The notes below the pieces were generated by a model. It saw only the letters and a program-made list of their open reading frames with translations. It did not search any database and was not told where the DNA came from. Made by a program: the position numbers and the translations under genes. From positions 1 through 64,000 of the forward strand of contig DHGP01000028.1 of the NCBI GenBank assembly GCA_002402825.1: a stretch of DNA of 64,000 nt, given 5' to 3'. How positions within the stretch are numbered: position 1 is the stretch's first letter; the number at the start of each line of letters is the position of its first letter. Positions 33,364 through 42,572 of this stretch are shown piece after piece. Origin of the DNA: Firmicutes bacterium UBA4795 (GTDB lineage: Bacteria; Bacillota; Desulfotomaculia; Desulfotomaculales; Nap2-2B).

Positions 33364-33386
33364 CCCTCCCCCTTGAAGGGGGAGGG
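33364..33386. terminator. C/G-rich hairpin after the DUF89 gene
   Basis: A near-perfect palindrome of 11 bases on each side of one G (CCCTCCCCCTT / AAGGGGGAGGG), followed after about 20 bases by T-rich sequence. It sits between convergent genes and probably ends transcription. The G/C-rich form resembles intergenic repeats of other bacteria. Confidence 0.6.
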
Positions 33387-33423
33387 TTAGGGTAGGGGTG
33401 ATAGTTTTTAGTTTTTAAGTAAA

Positions 33424-34434
33424 TTATCCCATGAACATTTGAACAAAAATTTTTCCGTAAATACTGCCAGAGATAACTCCTATGCCAATATCTGTAAAAT
33501 TGGGGTTTAAAATATTTGCCCGGTGCCCTGGCGAATTCATTAAGCTTTCATGGGCTATTTCTACGGTAGGGGCACCAGCCAGGTTTTCGGCCGCGGTACG
33601 GTAGCTAATGCCAAATTGACGGAGCATATTAAAGGGACTCCCGTAGGTAGGTGAGGTATGACTAAAATAGTTATTTTCTACCATATCCTTGGCTTTTAAA
33701 CGGGCCGCCTGTATAAGGTCGGCGTTGATTTTTAATGGAGTTAAGCCGTACTTAGCCCGCTGAACATTAACCAAATTTATCATTTTTTGTTCGTCAACCG
33801 TTAGCGAAAGGGCACTTTGAACTGATGACGGTGTTGAAACTGGTGTCGCTGGTGGAACAAGAGAGGTAGTTGTATTTGAGCCCGGTGATGGTAAGGGCGA
33901 GGAAGGAATAGGTTGGGTTTGATAAGAAGGCGAAGTTGCCTCCAGAGCGTTTTGTTTTCCAATAAAAATTTGCACTATGTATAGGTAAGTTTCATCTTCC
34001 GCTACGCCAACACCCAAACAACTATATTTTCTACTGGTGATAGTTTGCCGGTAACTTGTTGACTTGGCCAAAGCATTTTGGGCCTGGTTAAGAGAGGTAG
34101 CCCTAACAATGCTTTCGGTAGCGTATTTGTAAGTAACCTCATTTGCTTTTAACAGAGAAGCCAACGTACTGGTAGTGATTAAGTTAGCCTTATAATCTTG
34201 GTTTTCCATCAGGTCATTTGCCCGCCCCCAGGCAATTTTTACTAAGACAGGGTCAACCTGTAAGAATGGTAATTGAGCCAAAATCCGCTTTTGGTTAATA
34301 AAATCTACCATAAGTTGTTCGTCATCCTTAAGAGCACTTTCAGCCGCCTGGACAGGCTGTCCAAAACTTACTAAAAAAAGTAAGGCGGAGAAGATTAAAA
34401 TCACGCTAAAATACATTTTTAGGCGCTTTTTCAT
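33424..34434 (-). CDS. Secreted protein with two CAP (SCP/YkwD-like) domains
   Basis: About 336 residues with a signal peptide (MKKRLKMYFSVILIFSALLF). The first CAP domain (about 40-160) is degenerate and lacks the His/Glu pattern. A Pro/Ser/Thr-rich linker follows. The second CAP domain (about 210-336) is canonical, with FSHTSPTYGSPFNML, AAENLAG and MNSPGHRANILNPNFTDIGIG. The domain order resembles YlbC/YkwD-type spore or cell-surface proteins. ATG 34434 is chosen because AGGAG lies 10 bases upstream; the open frame extends 14 codons further. Its biochemical role is unknown. Confidence 0.8.
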   Translation of the reverse strand: MKKRLKMYFSVILIFSALLFLVSFGQPVQAAESALKDDEQLMVDFINQKRILAQLPFLQVDPVLVKIAWGRANDLMENQDYKANLITTSTLASLLKANEVTYKYATESIVRATSLNQAQNALAKSTSYRQTITSRKYSCLGVGVAEDETYLYIVQIFIGKQNALEATSPSYQTQPIPSSPLPSPGSNTTTSLVPPATPVSTPSSVQSALSLTVDEQKMINLVNVQRAKYGLTPLKINADLIQAARLKAKDMVENNYFSHTSPTYGSPFNMLRQFGISYRTAAENLAGAPTVEIAHESLMNSPGHRANILNPNFTDIGIGVISGSIYGKIFVQMFMG

Positions 34435-34669
34435 TAATATGTTACTCCTCTCTTTCCTGATTTTATGCCATTTCAAACCATAATTAATATTTTTAGGCGA
34501 TTTATTTTATCATTAACTGTTTTTTAGCTGCAACCCGCTTATTTTTAGCTAATTCTTCATTTTTGTGAAACTCCTGCTGCTGAGCCCTTTAAAATTCTGT
34601 TTTAGATAATATCTGTAGCACATGAGATAATTTGGGATTTTACCCTTTCTTTTTTCCTTTCCGGCTGGC

Positions 34670-35674
34670 TTAAAGATGGACCTTAAGCAGATCAAAAACA
34701 GACTTTAGCTGATTAAAAATAGAATATTCCGCTGAACCCGCAAATAAAAGGCCTACTGCTTTTTTATCGGTCGTTAAAACCAAAGAACCGCTATCTCCTG
34801 GACGGGAAAGCATGTTCGTAATTACCTGATTGGAAAACCACGCTTCTTCTTGGGCACTTAAGGTAACTTTTAAAGTAACTTTATAGGCGGTAACTTTGCC
34901 CGTCGTTAAACCACTGGTACGTCCGCTTTTCATCACTTTTTGCCCCAGTTCCGCTTCGGCTACCCCTTCGATTTTATCTATTTCTAATATTTCTTCATTT
35001 ACTAAGCCTGGCGCGTCAGGAAGAGCTACGGCAGCGTCAACGTAATTAAAAATAAAAAAATTTTTTAGCAAGCGCAACTCATAATTTGGCCGCGTTAACC
35101 TTAAGAAAAGATTTCCTGCTTTTTCAATTCCCACAGCTACCGGACAATCTGACTCTTGGGTGATGCTTTTTACCGGCACAAACCGAAATAAAGTGGCAAT
35201 GCGGTCATCTAAGCTGCCTCCATCATAAGCTCCTGGCTGCAATATTAAATCACCGGCTTTTGCCCGCCCGTCTTTTCCGTTGGTAGCGTTTGCTAAAACG
35301 TGGTTATTACTAAGGATTAATTTTTCCTTGGTAAGGTTATCCTTTACCACGGCCCCAAAAGTACCGGCGCTAACTTTATAATGCCCGATACTCACCCCCG
35401 GCCGGGCAGGCCGTTCTTTAAGGACGCGCTCATTTAATAACGTTACTTCACCAATTTCAACCACGTCGGTGGGTAAACCTTCAACTTGCTTGGGGACAGC
35501 TTCTTGCCGGTTAAGTGCGTGAGCAGGAACTTTTTGGGTTACAAAAATGACCAAAGCTGATTCATGGGTATATTCCCTGGCGATTTGTTTATAACCAATT
35601 CCTACGCCAACAACATTGGTCTTCTTTAATAAGGAAAAACGGTACTTTTCTAGAAGGTGAAATAAACGCAACAT
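34670..35674 (-). CDS. Trypsin-like serine protease without signal peptide (Nal1-like)
   Basis: 334 residues with no signal sequence. The catalytic triad can be read as His in LILSNNHVLAN, Asp in NYVDAAVALPD and Ser in SRPGDSGSLV. The N-terminal part (TNVVGVGIGYK) is typical of Nal1-like bacterial proteases. It lies between the CAP-protein gene and yabG, in a region of sporulation genes, so a sporulation or coat-related role is possible. The substrate is not known. Confidence 0.8.
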   Translation of the reverse strand: MLRLFHLLEKYRFSLLKKTNVVGVGIGYKQIAREYTHESALVIFVTQKVPAHALNRQEAVPKQVEGLPTDVVEIGEVTLLNERVLKERPARPGVSIGHYKVSAGTFGAVVKDNLTKEKLILSNNHVLANATNGKDGRAKAGDLILQPGAYDGGSLDDRIATLFRFVPVKSITQESDCPVAVGIEKAGNLFLRLTRPNYELRLLKNFFIFNYVDAAVALPDAPGLVNEEILEIDKIEGVAEAELGQKVMKSGRTSGLTTGKVTAYKVTLKVTLSAQEEAWFSNQVITNMLSRPGDSGSLVLTTDKKAVGLLFAGSAEYSIFNQLKSVFDLLKVHL

Positions 35675-35760
35675 ATAAAAAACCCTCCCTGTTCTTTCCA
35701 GCTATATTATGCTTACGAACAGGAAAGGGTGACGGTTAGTAAACTGGTTAACTAAATATT

Positions 35761-36633
35761 TTAATAAGGTGTTTTAGGAACGCCCAGCCGGAATTTACCC
35801 TTAGTTTCTATACCCCCAACACCATCAAAACCGGTGATGGTACCGGCAATTACATCTTTAATGGGAATGGGGTCGTAAATGGAGGTATAGGCAATTTTTT
35901 CTACTACAAAAACCGGGTCAAAAGCGTGAATTAAAATACGCTTAGGGGAACTGGCAAAATTAGCCCCGGCTTTTAAAATAGCCTCGTAATGAGACTGACA
36001 GGCTCCAGCAAATATTACCAAATCATCAAGGCTTTTTTCGTACTGGCGGGCTATTTTTGTTGCAGCCACAAAATATTTTGAGTTATGGTAATTATTTAAG
36101 TCGGAAAAATCCTTAACCCCTTTAGCTATCCCGTCATGCCCGGTAAGCACTAAAATATCGGGACGGTGTTTGGTTAAGACAGTTAAAATTTTTTCCGGCT
36201 GTTCTTTTTCTTCAATATTGTAGCCATGGGCCCGAATATTTAACTGACGGTAAGTAGTCAGGCATAGCTCTAAATAATCATTATCCCCATCTAAGTGCAA
36301 AACCGTACCAGGAACATCAAAGCTTTCTATCTTATTGACCAAACCAACGGATCGGTTCAGGCTTTTAAGCTGATCTTGCTGGCGCCTTTGAAAAATTCGT
36401 TTCATTTGATTATGATTTTTGGTCATAAAATTATGCCAGTGGGCGGTTATTTGAACTGGTTCAAGTTTACATAAGTCATCCACCGGGGCAGTAGCCATAA
36501 GACGCATATCAAGCCCTTTTAAGCAAGCCTGTTCCTGACCATTATTGTCCGTAAAAATGGCTAAAACTTTAAAAAAAATATCACAACCATAAGACCTTCT
36601 CCCTACTAGGTCATTTACTTTGATTTGGTCCAT
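35761..36633 (-). CDS. yabG: Sporulation-specific peptidase YabG
   Basis: 290 residues, standard size. The family pattern is visible in KVNDLVGRRSYGCDIFFKV, VLHLDGDNDYLELCLTTYRQL, ILVLTGHDGI and FAGACQSHYEAILKAGANFASSP (split). YabG processes spore coat proteins in Bacillus and related genera. The position after ksgA and ykuK on the same strand matches the Bacillota order. This is strong support for endospore formation. Confidence 0.92.
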   Translation of the reverse strand: MDQIKVNDLVGRRSYGCDIFFKVLAIFTDNNGQEQACLKGLDMRLMATAPVDDLCKLEPVQITAHWHNFMTKNHNQMKRIFQRRQQDQLKSLNRSVGLVNKIESFDVPGTVLHLDGDNDYLELCLTTYRQLNIRAHGYNIEEKEQPEKILTVLTKHRPDILVLTGHDGIAKGVKDFSDLNNYHNSKYFVAATKIARQYEKSLDDLVIFAGACQSHYEAILKAGANFASSPKRILIHAFDPVFVVEKIAYTSIYDPIPIKDVIAGTITGFDGVGGIETKGKFRLGVPKTPY

Positions 36634-36757
36634 ACAATTGTCCTCCCGCTAATATTTTTACATTTTATGCCTTTAATAGTTAAATAGTGCTAAGAACGGG
36701 AGACAACTTATTTAGTTACCACCATAATAACCTGACTCCTTGCAGGTCCCTTAAACT

Positions 36758-36786
36758 ATAAGTACCACCCTTATGGTGGCACTTAT
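36758..36786. other. Intergenic hairpin between ykuK and yabG
   Basis: ATAAGT-A-CCACC and GGTGG-C-ACTTAT form a 12-pair stem with one A-C mismatch that becomes a G-U pair in minus-strand RNA. No U-run follows, so it may be a processing or stability element rather than a terminator. The whole gap is 244 bases and shows nothing else. Confidence 0.4.
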
Positions 36787-36877
36787 CTTATAGAGTAAAC
36801 ATTATTTTTTATCGCTAAATAGTCGTTAGACATTTGGTTCCGCTTGATTTTTAGGCGCTCCACGGCCGAACATTAAC

Positions 36878-37348
36878 CTATTTGGTATGTTTGTCGGCTA
36901 CAGCAGAGGCACCAAAAGCCTCTGGTTTAATTTTAGCTTGAAAACCACTCCCAATGACCATACCAACTACTTCCCGGATTAAATCTTTGGTCTCGCCATG
37001 TTTACTGACGTCAATATGAATTTCTATCTCTGTATCATCCAGTCCGCTTTCCGCAAAATACTTAGTTACCATTGCTCCTATTTCTAAACTTTGGGCCGTT
37101 TCGTAAAAAATTTTTTGTCTTAAACTTCTAATTTTACGCTGGATTTTTTTACGGTAATAATAGCGGCCGCCTTTACCAATACGGTGAACAATTATAGCCG
37201 TAACAAAGCAAGTTTCTTGTCTGACCTGAGAATCAGAACCAATAATTACTTTATAAGCCGAGGTAGGTAGACCAGTAATATATCCGGCAATATCGGCCAT
37301 CATTTCTTCAAAAGAAAGCTTGCCCTTAGTTGGGCTGGCAAAATACAT
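36878..37348 (-). CDS. YkuK family (DUF458) RNase H-like protein
   Basis: 156 residues. YKVIIGSDSQVRQETCFVTAIIVHR and IEIHIDVSKHGETKDLIREV carry acidic residues placed as in RNase H-like folds, and the length matches Bacillus YkuK. The biological role is not established; RNA- or DNA-cleaving activity is suggested by fold. It starts 15 bp after ksgA on the same strand, with AAGGGATG before the ATG. Confidence 0.85.
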   Translation of the reverse strand: MYFASPTKGKLSFEEMMADIAGYITGLPTSAYKVIIGSDSQVRQETCFVTAIIVHRIGKGGRYYYRKKIQRKIRSLRQKIFYETAQSLEIGAMVTKYFAESGLDDTEIEIHIDVSKHGETKDLIREVVGMVIGSGFQAKIKPEAFGASAVADKHTK

Positions 37349-37363
37349 TTTTCATCCCTTCGT

Positions 37364-38263
37364 TTAGCCTATAAAATACTGGTTTTTCAGGTAAAGCCAG
37401 ACGGCCTGAGCTAAAGCAGAAAATTCTTTAATACTTAAAGTTTCCCCCCGCCGGCAAGGATTTATTTGGGCTCTTTGAAGAAGGTAGGCCCAAATATTCT
37501 TGTCCAGGTTAAGGCCACTTGGGGCGTTAACCAGGGCGTTTAAAATAGTCTTTCGCCTTTGGTTTAAGGCTTCCTGGGCTAAAATAAAAAAAAGGTCCTC
37601 TTTTAATCCATAACAGCCCGGTTTTTCCCGCCGGCTTAAGCACAACACCGCGGCGTCTACTTTAGGTTGGGGCACAAAAACGACCCGAGATACCGGAAAT
37701 GAATCCTGTAAAACAGTATAAAACTGAACGGTGATACTAAGCAGACCATAATCCTTACTACCAGGCAAGGCCTTGATTCGGTTGGCTGCTTCTTTTTGGA
37801 CCATAACAATCAGCAGGCTAAAATTAAACCTTTTTCTTAAAAGGTACGTAAGTAAAGGAGTAGTGATTGAATAAGGTAAATTGGCGACTAACTTATAAGT
37901 AAGACCGCTACTTATATTTGTTTTTAAAGCCACCAAGGCGTCAAAATCAACATTTCTGGCGTCCTCGTGAATTACAATTACATTTTCTAACCCGGCCAGG
38001 GTTTCTTTTAAAACAGGAAGTAATGTTTCGTCTTTTTCCACGGCTAATACTAAACGGGCTCTTTTAGCCAACTCCTGGGTAAGCACTCCCAGTCCTGGTC
38101 CTATTTCAACCACCACATCCAACGGGTTTAACCGGACGCCAGCCACAATTTTTCTGACGACATTCGCGTCACTCAAAAAATTTTGCCCTAAGCTTTTCCG
38201 GCAGTGAATCTGGTACTTTTTTAAGATTGCACGTACCTGACTTGGGGAAACCGGGTTGTGCAC
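37364..38263 (-). CDS. ksgA: 16S rRNA dimethyladenosine transferase KsgA/RsmA
   Basis: 299 residues. SLGQNFLSDANVVRKIV, VVEIGPGLGVLTQELA (SAM-binding) and VANLPYSITTPLL (the NLPY active-site motif) identify the enzyme that dimethylates two adjacent adenines near the 3' end of 16S rRNA. GTG start with AAAGGAG upstream. It lies downstream of yabE, as in Bacillus, but the usual rnmV gene between them is absent. Confidence 0.95.
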   Translation of the reverse strand: MHNPVSPSQVRAILKKYQIHCRKSLGQNFLSDANVVRKIVAGVRLNPLDVVVEIGPGLGVLTQELAKRARLVLAVEKDETLLPVLKETLAGLENVIVIHEDARNVDFDALVALKTNISSGLTYKLVANLPYSITTPLLTYLLRKRFNFSLLIVMVQKEAANRIKALPGSKDYGLLSITVQFYTVLQDSFPVSRVVFVPQPKVDAAVLCLSRREKPGCYGLKEDLFFILAQEALNQRRKTILNALVNAPSGLNLDKNIWAYLLQRAQINPCRRGETLSIKEFSALAQAVWLYLKNQYFIG

Positions 38264-38296
38264 TTTCTCCTTTCCCTTACCATAAATAATTTACCC

Positions 38297-39319
38297 TCAA
38301 CGCAAAACTTTAACTTTTACCGAACGCATTCCCCATTGCCTGGCCTGCGCTCCTGTTTCAAAAAATACGTCCACTCTTTGACCCTTAATGGCTGGTCCTA
38401 TGTCCTGGGCTACCGCATAACCATATCCCTCAATATAAAGACGTGTTCCCAGCGGGATTACTCGCGGGTCAACCGCAACACTACCATAACAAGGGGGTGT
38501 CCCTGAAGCCGTATTATTTCCCGTATGAGTATATGCGGTAGCCAGCATAGTTACCTCTTGAGCAGAATTTATTCCTTGACCGCTTCGGGAGACGGCTACC
38601 TGTCTTTTTGTTCCTACCTGCAAAACTCTATCCTTGGGGGCAAGAACAATTGTACGCGATAATAAACAGCGCTCCACTTCCCGTCCGTCATGGTAAGTAA
38701 TTTGCCAATTTTGTTTTTCTAAGCCGCTTCTACCGGCCCGACTTACCTGAGTAAAGCCGCGCGGCAAATTAGGGTTAGTTTCGCGTTGCGTATTGAAAGC
38801 TAACTTAATTTCCTTAACCGCCTCGATTTTAACCACCCGGGTTACTTTAATTTGAGTACCTGCCCTCACCACGCTGGTTAACGGGGGCCTAACCAGGTCA
38901 TTTTTCCCTAAAGAAACATCCAGACTTTGAAGCACTTCAGCTACTGTACCTGGATAAACCCAGTGTTTTTGGGTCCAGTTATCTGCCGTAATGGTCACCG
39001 GTATAGCCTGCCTTATTACAATTTTAAGGCCATCTTTTAAAAAAGTAAAGGTGGCCGGAGTTACTTTATCCTGTGGTTTTAAAGGTATATTTTTCTCCTG
39101 CAGAACTTCTCCCACGGTCTTTTTAAAGGTTTGAACCTCCATTTTTTTACCCTCAACACAAACAGTAACTTTTTTTTGAGCTCTGGAGTAACCGGCCAAA
39201 ACTAAAAGAGCAATGCTTACCAGACAAAAAACAACGATTGTATTTTTTAGCCTCCGCCCCCTCGAAAGTACATCTACGAATTTTTGTTTTTCTTCTTTTT
39301 TAAAACTATACCAATCCAA
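38297..39319 (-). CDS. yabE: YabE-like cell-wall protein (DUF348 x2, G5, 3D domain)
   Basis: 340 residues. A membrane anchor (about 27-45), two DUF348 repeats (VCVEGKKMEVQTFKKTVGEVL and TITADNWTQKHWVYPGTVAEVL), a G5 domain, and a C-terminal 3D domain with SVAVDPRVIPLGTRLYIEG and AQDIGPAIKGQRVDVFF, including the three conserved Asp residues. It is a surface protein of the resuscitation-factor-like type that probably cleaves peptidoglycan. The start is TTG with GGGGGAG upstream. It is the standard neighbour of tatD and ksgA. Confidence 0.9.
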   Translation of the reverse strand: MDWYSFKKEEKQKFVDVLSRGRRLKNTIVVFCLVSIALLVLAGYSRAQKKVTVCVEGKKMEVQTFKKTVGEVLQEKNIPLKPQDKVTPATFTFLKDGLKIVIRQAIPVTITADNWTQKHWVYPGTVAEVLQSLDVSLGKNDLVRPPLTSVVRAGTQIKVTRVVKIEAVKEIKLAFNTQRETNPNLPRGFTQVSRAGRSGLEKQNWQITYHDGREVERCLLSRTIVLAPKDRVLQVGTKRQVAVSRSGQGINSAQEVTMLATAYTHTGNNTASGTPPCYGSVAVDPRVIPLGTRLYIEGYGYAVAQDIGPAIKGQRVDVFFETGAQARQWGMRSVKVKVLR

Positions 39320-39362
39320 TTATAACTCCCCCTCACTTGTTTAGCTTAGCGGTTAATCCTCA

Positions 39363-39390
39363 GTAGGAGCGTTAAATTTATCGCTTCTAC
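39363..39390. repeat. Short intergenic palindrome, copy 1
   Basis: GTAGGAGCG, a ten-base AT-rich loop, CGCTTCTAC, a nine-pair stem with one G-U pair. Related palindromes occur at 44282-44309 and 45305-45332. It lies upstream of yabE. Confidence 0.6.
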
Positions 39391-39594
39391 TACCGCTCAC
39401 CATTAATTACTTAACCTTAAAAACTTTCTACGTTATAAGCAAAATCTCCTGCCGGAAATAGTAAAATATCATGTCGAATTTATAAATAAAGTTGTTGCCA
39501 TATTAAATGAAAAATTAAAGTTGTTAGCATAGTTTTAAATATTATATGCTTAAGAACAACTATTTAGCTATCAACCTTCAGTTATTCATCTTTT

Positions 39595-40365
39595 TTAAGA
39601 GCTAATTTTAAATAAGTTTTTAGCGTTGGCCGTAGTTATGGCAGCAACTTTTGTGAAGGGGATATTTTTTAAGAGGGCAATTTTTTCACCTACAAAACGG
39701 ACATAGGCAGGTTCATTGCGCTTGCCGCGCCTACCTTGAGGGGCTAAATAAGGTGCGTCAGTTTCTATTAATATTTTTTCTAAGGGCACCTGGACCACTA
39801 CTTCGTGGGCCTGGTTTGCTTTAGAAAAAGTTATGGGTCCGGCAAAGGAAATATAAAAACCCATGCTTATACAGGCTAAAGCCATTTCCCGGTCACCAGA
39901 GAAACAATGAATTACACCTCCTGCTTGGGGGGGCTTATCCTTGCTTAATAATTCCATTACCTCTTGGTGAGCTTCCCGGTCGTGAATAATTACCGGCAAA
40001 TTTAGTTCCCGGGCTAACGCTAGTTGTTCCCGAAATACCCGTTGCTGGATAGGGTGCGGGCTTAAATTACGGTAGTAATCCAGGCCGATTTCGCCAACGG
40101 CTACCACCCGAGTACGCCGGCAAAGTTCTTTTAATTTATTCAAATAATCTTCCGGAATACGGGCCGCGTCATGCGGGTGAATTCCTACGGCTGTATAAAT
40201 AAAATCATACTCCTGGGCCAGGCTCACGGCATCAAAAGAGGACTTTAAATCATAACCTACGTTGATAATTACCGCCACCCCGTTTTCCTGAGCGCGGCCA
40301 AGCACAGCTCCTAAATCCTTGGCGAAACGCCGGTCAACCAAATGAGCGTGAGTATCTATGAGCAC
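39595..40365 (-). CDS. tatD: TatD family metal-dependent hydrolase (YabD-like)
   Basis: 256 residues. LIDTHAHLVDRRF, VAVGEIGLDYYRN, VIIHDREAHQE, GVIHCFSGD and ILIETDAPYLAP are the metal-binding motifs of TatD DNases. The enzyme has 3'-5' exonuclease activity in characterised members. GTG start, 3 bp after the end of metG, so probably coupled. The order metG-tatD-yabE-ksgA is that of Bacillus. Confidence 0.93.
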   Translation of the reverse strand: MLIDTHAHLVDRRFAKDLGAVLGRAQENGVAVIINVGYDLKSSFDAVSLAQEYDFIYTAVGIHPHDAARIPEDYLNKLKELCRRTRVVAVGEIGLDYYRNLSPHPIQQRVFREQLALARELNLPVIIHDREAHQEVMELLSKDKPPQAGGVIHCFSGDREMALACISMGFYISFAGPITFSKANQAHEVVVQVPLEKILIETDAPYLAPQGRRGKRNEPAYVRFVGEKIALLKNIPFTKVAAITTANAKNLFKISS

Positions 40366-40368
40366 CGG

Positions 40369-41922
40369 TTATTTCACTTCCTCAATTCTAGGAAAGATAG
40401 CAGCCCCCCGGTTTACCTGCAATTCTGCCGGAAGATGTCCCCAGGTAAGAGACGTCCAGGAATGCAACTCCGGCCGCTCCTTAATCCCTAATTGTTCCCA
40501 AATACGGGCTGGTGTTTCGGGCAGGAATGGTGAAATTAACACCCCAATGAAACGGATAGTTTCGGTTAAATTATAAAGGACCGCATTCAGCCGCTCGACC
40601 CTGGCCGCGTCTTTTTTTAAGGCCCACGGCGCCGTTTCATCTACGTATTTATTGGCCCGGCTAATTAAGCGCCATATAGCGGATAAGGCGTTGGCAATCT
40701 CCCGCTTTTCCATAAACTCTTCCACCAAAAAAGGGGTTTTTTCAGCCAGCGTGATTAATTCCTGATCTACCCTTTCCCTGTCATTTAGCGGTAGGGGGCG
40801 CCTTAAGATACCTTTGTTATATTTTACCACCATTCCTAAAACCCGGCTAACCAGATTGCCTAAATCATTAGCCAAATCTTTATTAATCCGGTTCACTAAT
40901 GCTTCCTCAGAGTAATAAATATCAGACCCAAGGGGCAACTCACTTAACAAGTAATAGCGTACGGCGTCAACCCCATATTTATCAATTAAAAGTAAAGGGT
41001 CAATTATATTGCCTTTAGATTTGCTAATTTTGCCGCTTTCTAAAAGCAACCAACTATGCCCCACTATTTGCTTGGGCAACGGTAATCCTGCCGCCAGTAA
41101 AATAGCCGGCCAAATTACGGCGTGAAAACGGACAATATCCTTACCTACCAGATGGACATTGGCAGGCCAAAATTTCTGGAATAAGCCAGCATCCTCCCCT
41201 CCGTAACCTAGGGCGGAAAGATAGTTAATTAAGGCATCTACCCAGACATACATAACGTGCTTTGGGTCAAAAGGAACAGTTATACCCCAGCTAAAAGTAG
41301 TTCGGGATACGCATAAATCCTCCAGGCCACTTTTAATAAAATTAATCATTTCGTTGCGCCGCGCGAGGGGTAAAATAAATTCAGGATGGGTTTCAATGTG
41401 CTTTAGTAATGCCCCGGCATATTTGGACATCCGGAAGAAATAACTTTCTTCTTGAAGCAGCTCTACTGCACGTTCACAATCAGGACACTTACCCTCTTTT
41501 AGCCGACCTTCAGTCCAAAAGGTTTCGCAAGGCGAGCAATACCATCCTTGATACTTAGCCTTAAAAATATCTCCTTGCTCATATAATTTTTGAAAAAGGG
41601 CCTGCGCTACTTTTTTATGCCTTTCCTCAGACGTTCGGATAAAGTCATTATTACTTATGGCTAACCTGGCCCATAAATGCTGAAAACTTTGGACAATATT
41701 GTCTACATATGCTTGGGGCTTTTGTCCTTTGGTCAAAGCAGCCCTTTCTATCTTTTGGCCGTGCTCATCAGAGCCCGTTAAAAACCAAACTTCATATCCG
41801 GTCAATCTTTTAAAACGGGCGATGGCGTCAGCCGCAACAGTAGTGTATGCATGACCAATATGCAAATGGTCGCTAGGATAATAAATTGGGGTAGTAATGT
41901 AGAAAGTTTTATTAGGCGACAA
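40369..41922 (-). CDS. metG: Methionyl-tRNA synthetase, short form
   Basis: 517 residues. The HIGH-type motif is LHIGHAY and the KMSKS-type motif is KISKSKGN; a zinc knuckle appears as CSPCETFWTEGRLKEGKCPDC. It charges tRNA-Met. It lacks the C-terminal tRNA-binding (EMAP) domain of longer Bacillota enzymes, which may be encoded elsewhere. The start is TTG with AAGGTAGGG upstream. No T-box leader is visible upstream. The divergent abrB lies about 280 bp away. Confidence 0.95.
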   Translation of the reverse strand: MSPNKTFYITTPIYYPSDHLHIGHAYTTVAADAIARFKRLTGYEVWFLTGSDEHGQKIERAALTKGQKPQAYVDNIVQSFQHLWARLAISNNDFIRTSEERHKKVAQALFQKLYEQGDIFKAKYQGWYCSPCETFWTEGRLKEGKCPDCERAVELLQEESYFFRMSKYAGALLKHIETHPEFILPLARRNEMINFIKSGLEDLCVSRTTFSWGITVPFDPKHVMYVWVDALINYLSALGYGGEDAGLFQKFWPANVHLVGKDIVRFHAVIWPAILLAAGLPLPKQIVGHSWLLLESGKISKSKGNIIDPLLLIDKYGVDAVRYYLLSELPLGSDIYYSEEALVNRINKDLANDLGNLVSRVLGMVVKYNKGILRRPLPLNDRERVDQELITLAEKTPFLVEEFMEKREIANALSAIWRLISRANKYVDETAPWALKKDAARVERLNAVLYNLTETIRFIGVLISPFLPETPARIWEQLGIKERPELHSWTSLTWGHLPAELQVNRGAAIFPRIEEVK

Positions 41923-42122
41923 ATTTTTTCCCTACCTTGCTTGTTTTTATCTTTTTTAACTTTTGGTCAGCTAATTGTAATAGCCAATAGTTAACCCTGG
42001 CTGACTTTAATTTTAGCTAATCTTTAATAAATTTTCAAGTTTTTCCGTTAAATATTTTCTCCTGGTTAAATTTTAAAAGCAAAAAAAACGTAAAAAACTA
42101 TAAAAATTTTTAAAATAATGTA

Positions 42123-42151
42123 TTGACTATTACTAACATGGTTGGTATTAT
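42123..42151 (+). promoter_or_regulatory. Sigma-A-type promoter of abrB
   Basis: TTGACT (42123-42128), 17 bases, TATTAT (42146-42151). Transcription would start near 42158, giving a leader of about 45 bases with GGGGGGAGG before the ATG. Confidence 0.7.
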
Positions 42152-42201
42152 CTACTTGTACGTTGTCGAGTTATGTTATAAAAAGGGGGGAGGGAAAAAT
42201 A

Positions 42202-42456
42202 ATGAAATCGACAGGTATTGTCAGAAAAGTGGACGAGCTTGGGCGGATTGTAATCCCAATTGAGTTACGGCGTACTCTAGGCATAGACGAGAAAGACGCT
42301 TTGGAGATTTACGTCGATAACGAGAAAATAATTCTTAAAAAATACGAACCTGCCTGCGTTTTTTGCGGCAACGCTACCAACGTCCAACATTACCGGGGAA
42401 AGTTAGTCTGTCGGGATTGCGCGGTTAATATGTTTGAAAGTGCTGAGGCAATGTAA
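42202..42456 (+). CDS. abrB: AbrB/SpoVT-type transition-state regulator with zinc-finger-like tail
   Basis: 84 residues from ATG 42202, which follows GGGGGGAGGGAAAA; the frame is open further upstream but overlaps the promoter. The swapped-hairpin DNA-binding domain is clear (STGIVRKVDELGRIVIPIEL, TLGIDEKDALEIYVD). The C-terminal part has CVFCGNA and CRDCA, a four-Cys arrangement that may bind zinc, as in other clostridial AbrB proteins. AbrB represses post-exponential genes. It is alone on the plus strand. Confidence 0.9.
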   Translation: MKSTGIVRKVDELGRIVIPIELRRTLGIDEKDALEIYVDNEKIILKKYEPACVFCGNATNVQHYRGKLVCRDCAVNMFESAEAM

Positions 42457-42521
42457 AAAAGCATTTTTGGACCTCAAGGAGTAACAAGTTTTTTTAACCA
42501 AAGCTGGATTTGTGAGTCGTT

Positions 42522-42566
42522 AAAAGTCAGAAATCAAAGGAAAAATAACCTTGATTTCTGACTTTT
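42522..42566. terminator. Bidirectional terminator between abrB and rsmI
   Basis: An 18-base stem (AAAAGTCAGAAATCAA-GG / CC-TTGATTTCTGACTTTT, one bulged A) with an 8-base loop and T-rich flank on the plus strand; the A-rich opposite side serves rsmI. It lies between convergent genes. Confidence 0.85.
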
Positions 42567-42572
42567 ACTTTT

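Noticed and set aside
41923..42201. T-box leader before metG
   Set aside because: The gap is AT-rich and contains the abrB promoter; no T-box motif or specifier-like structure is visible.
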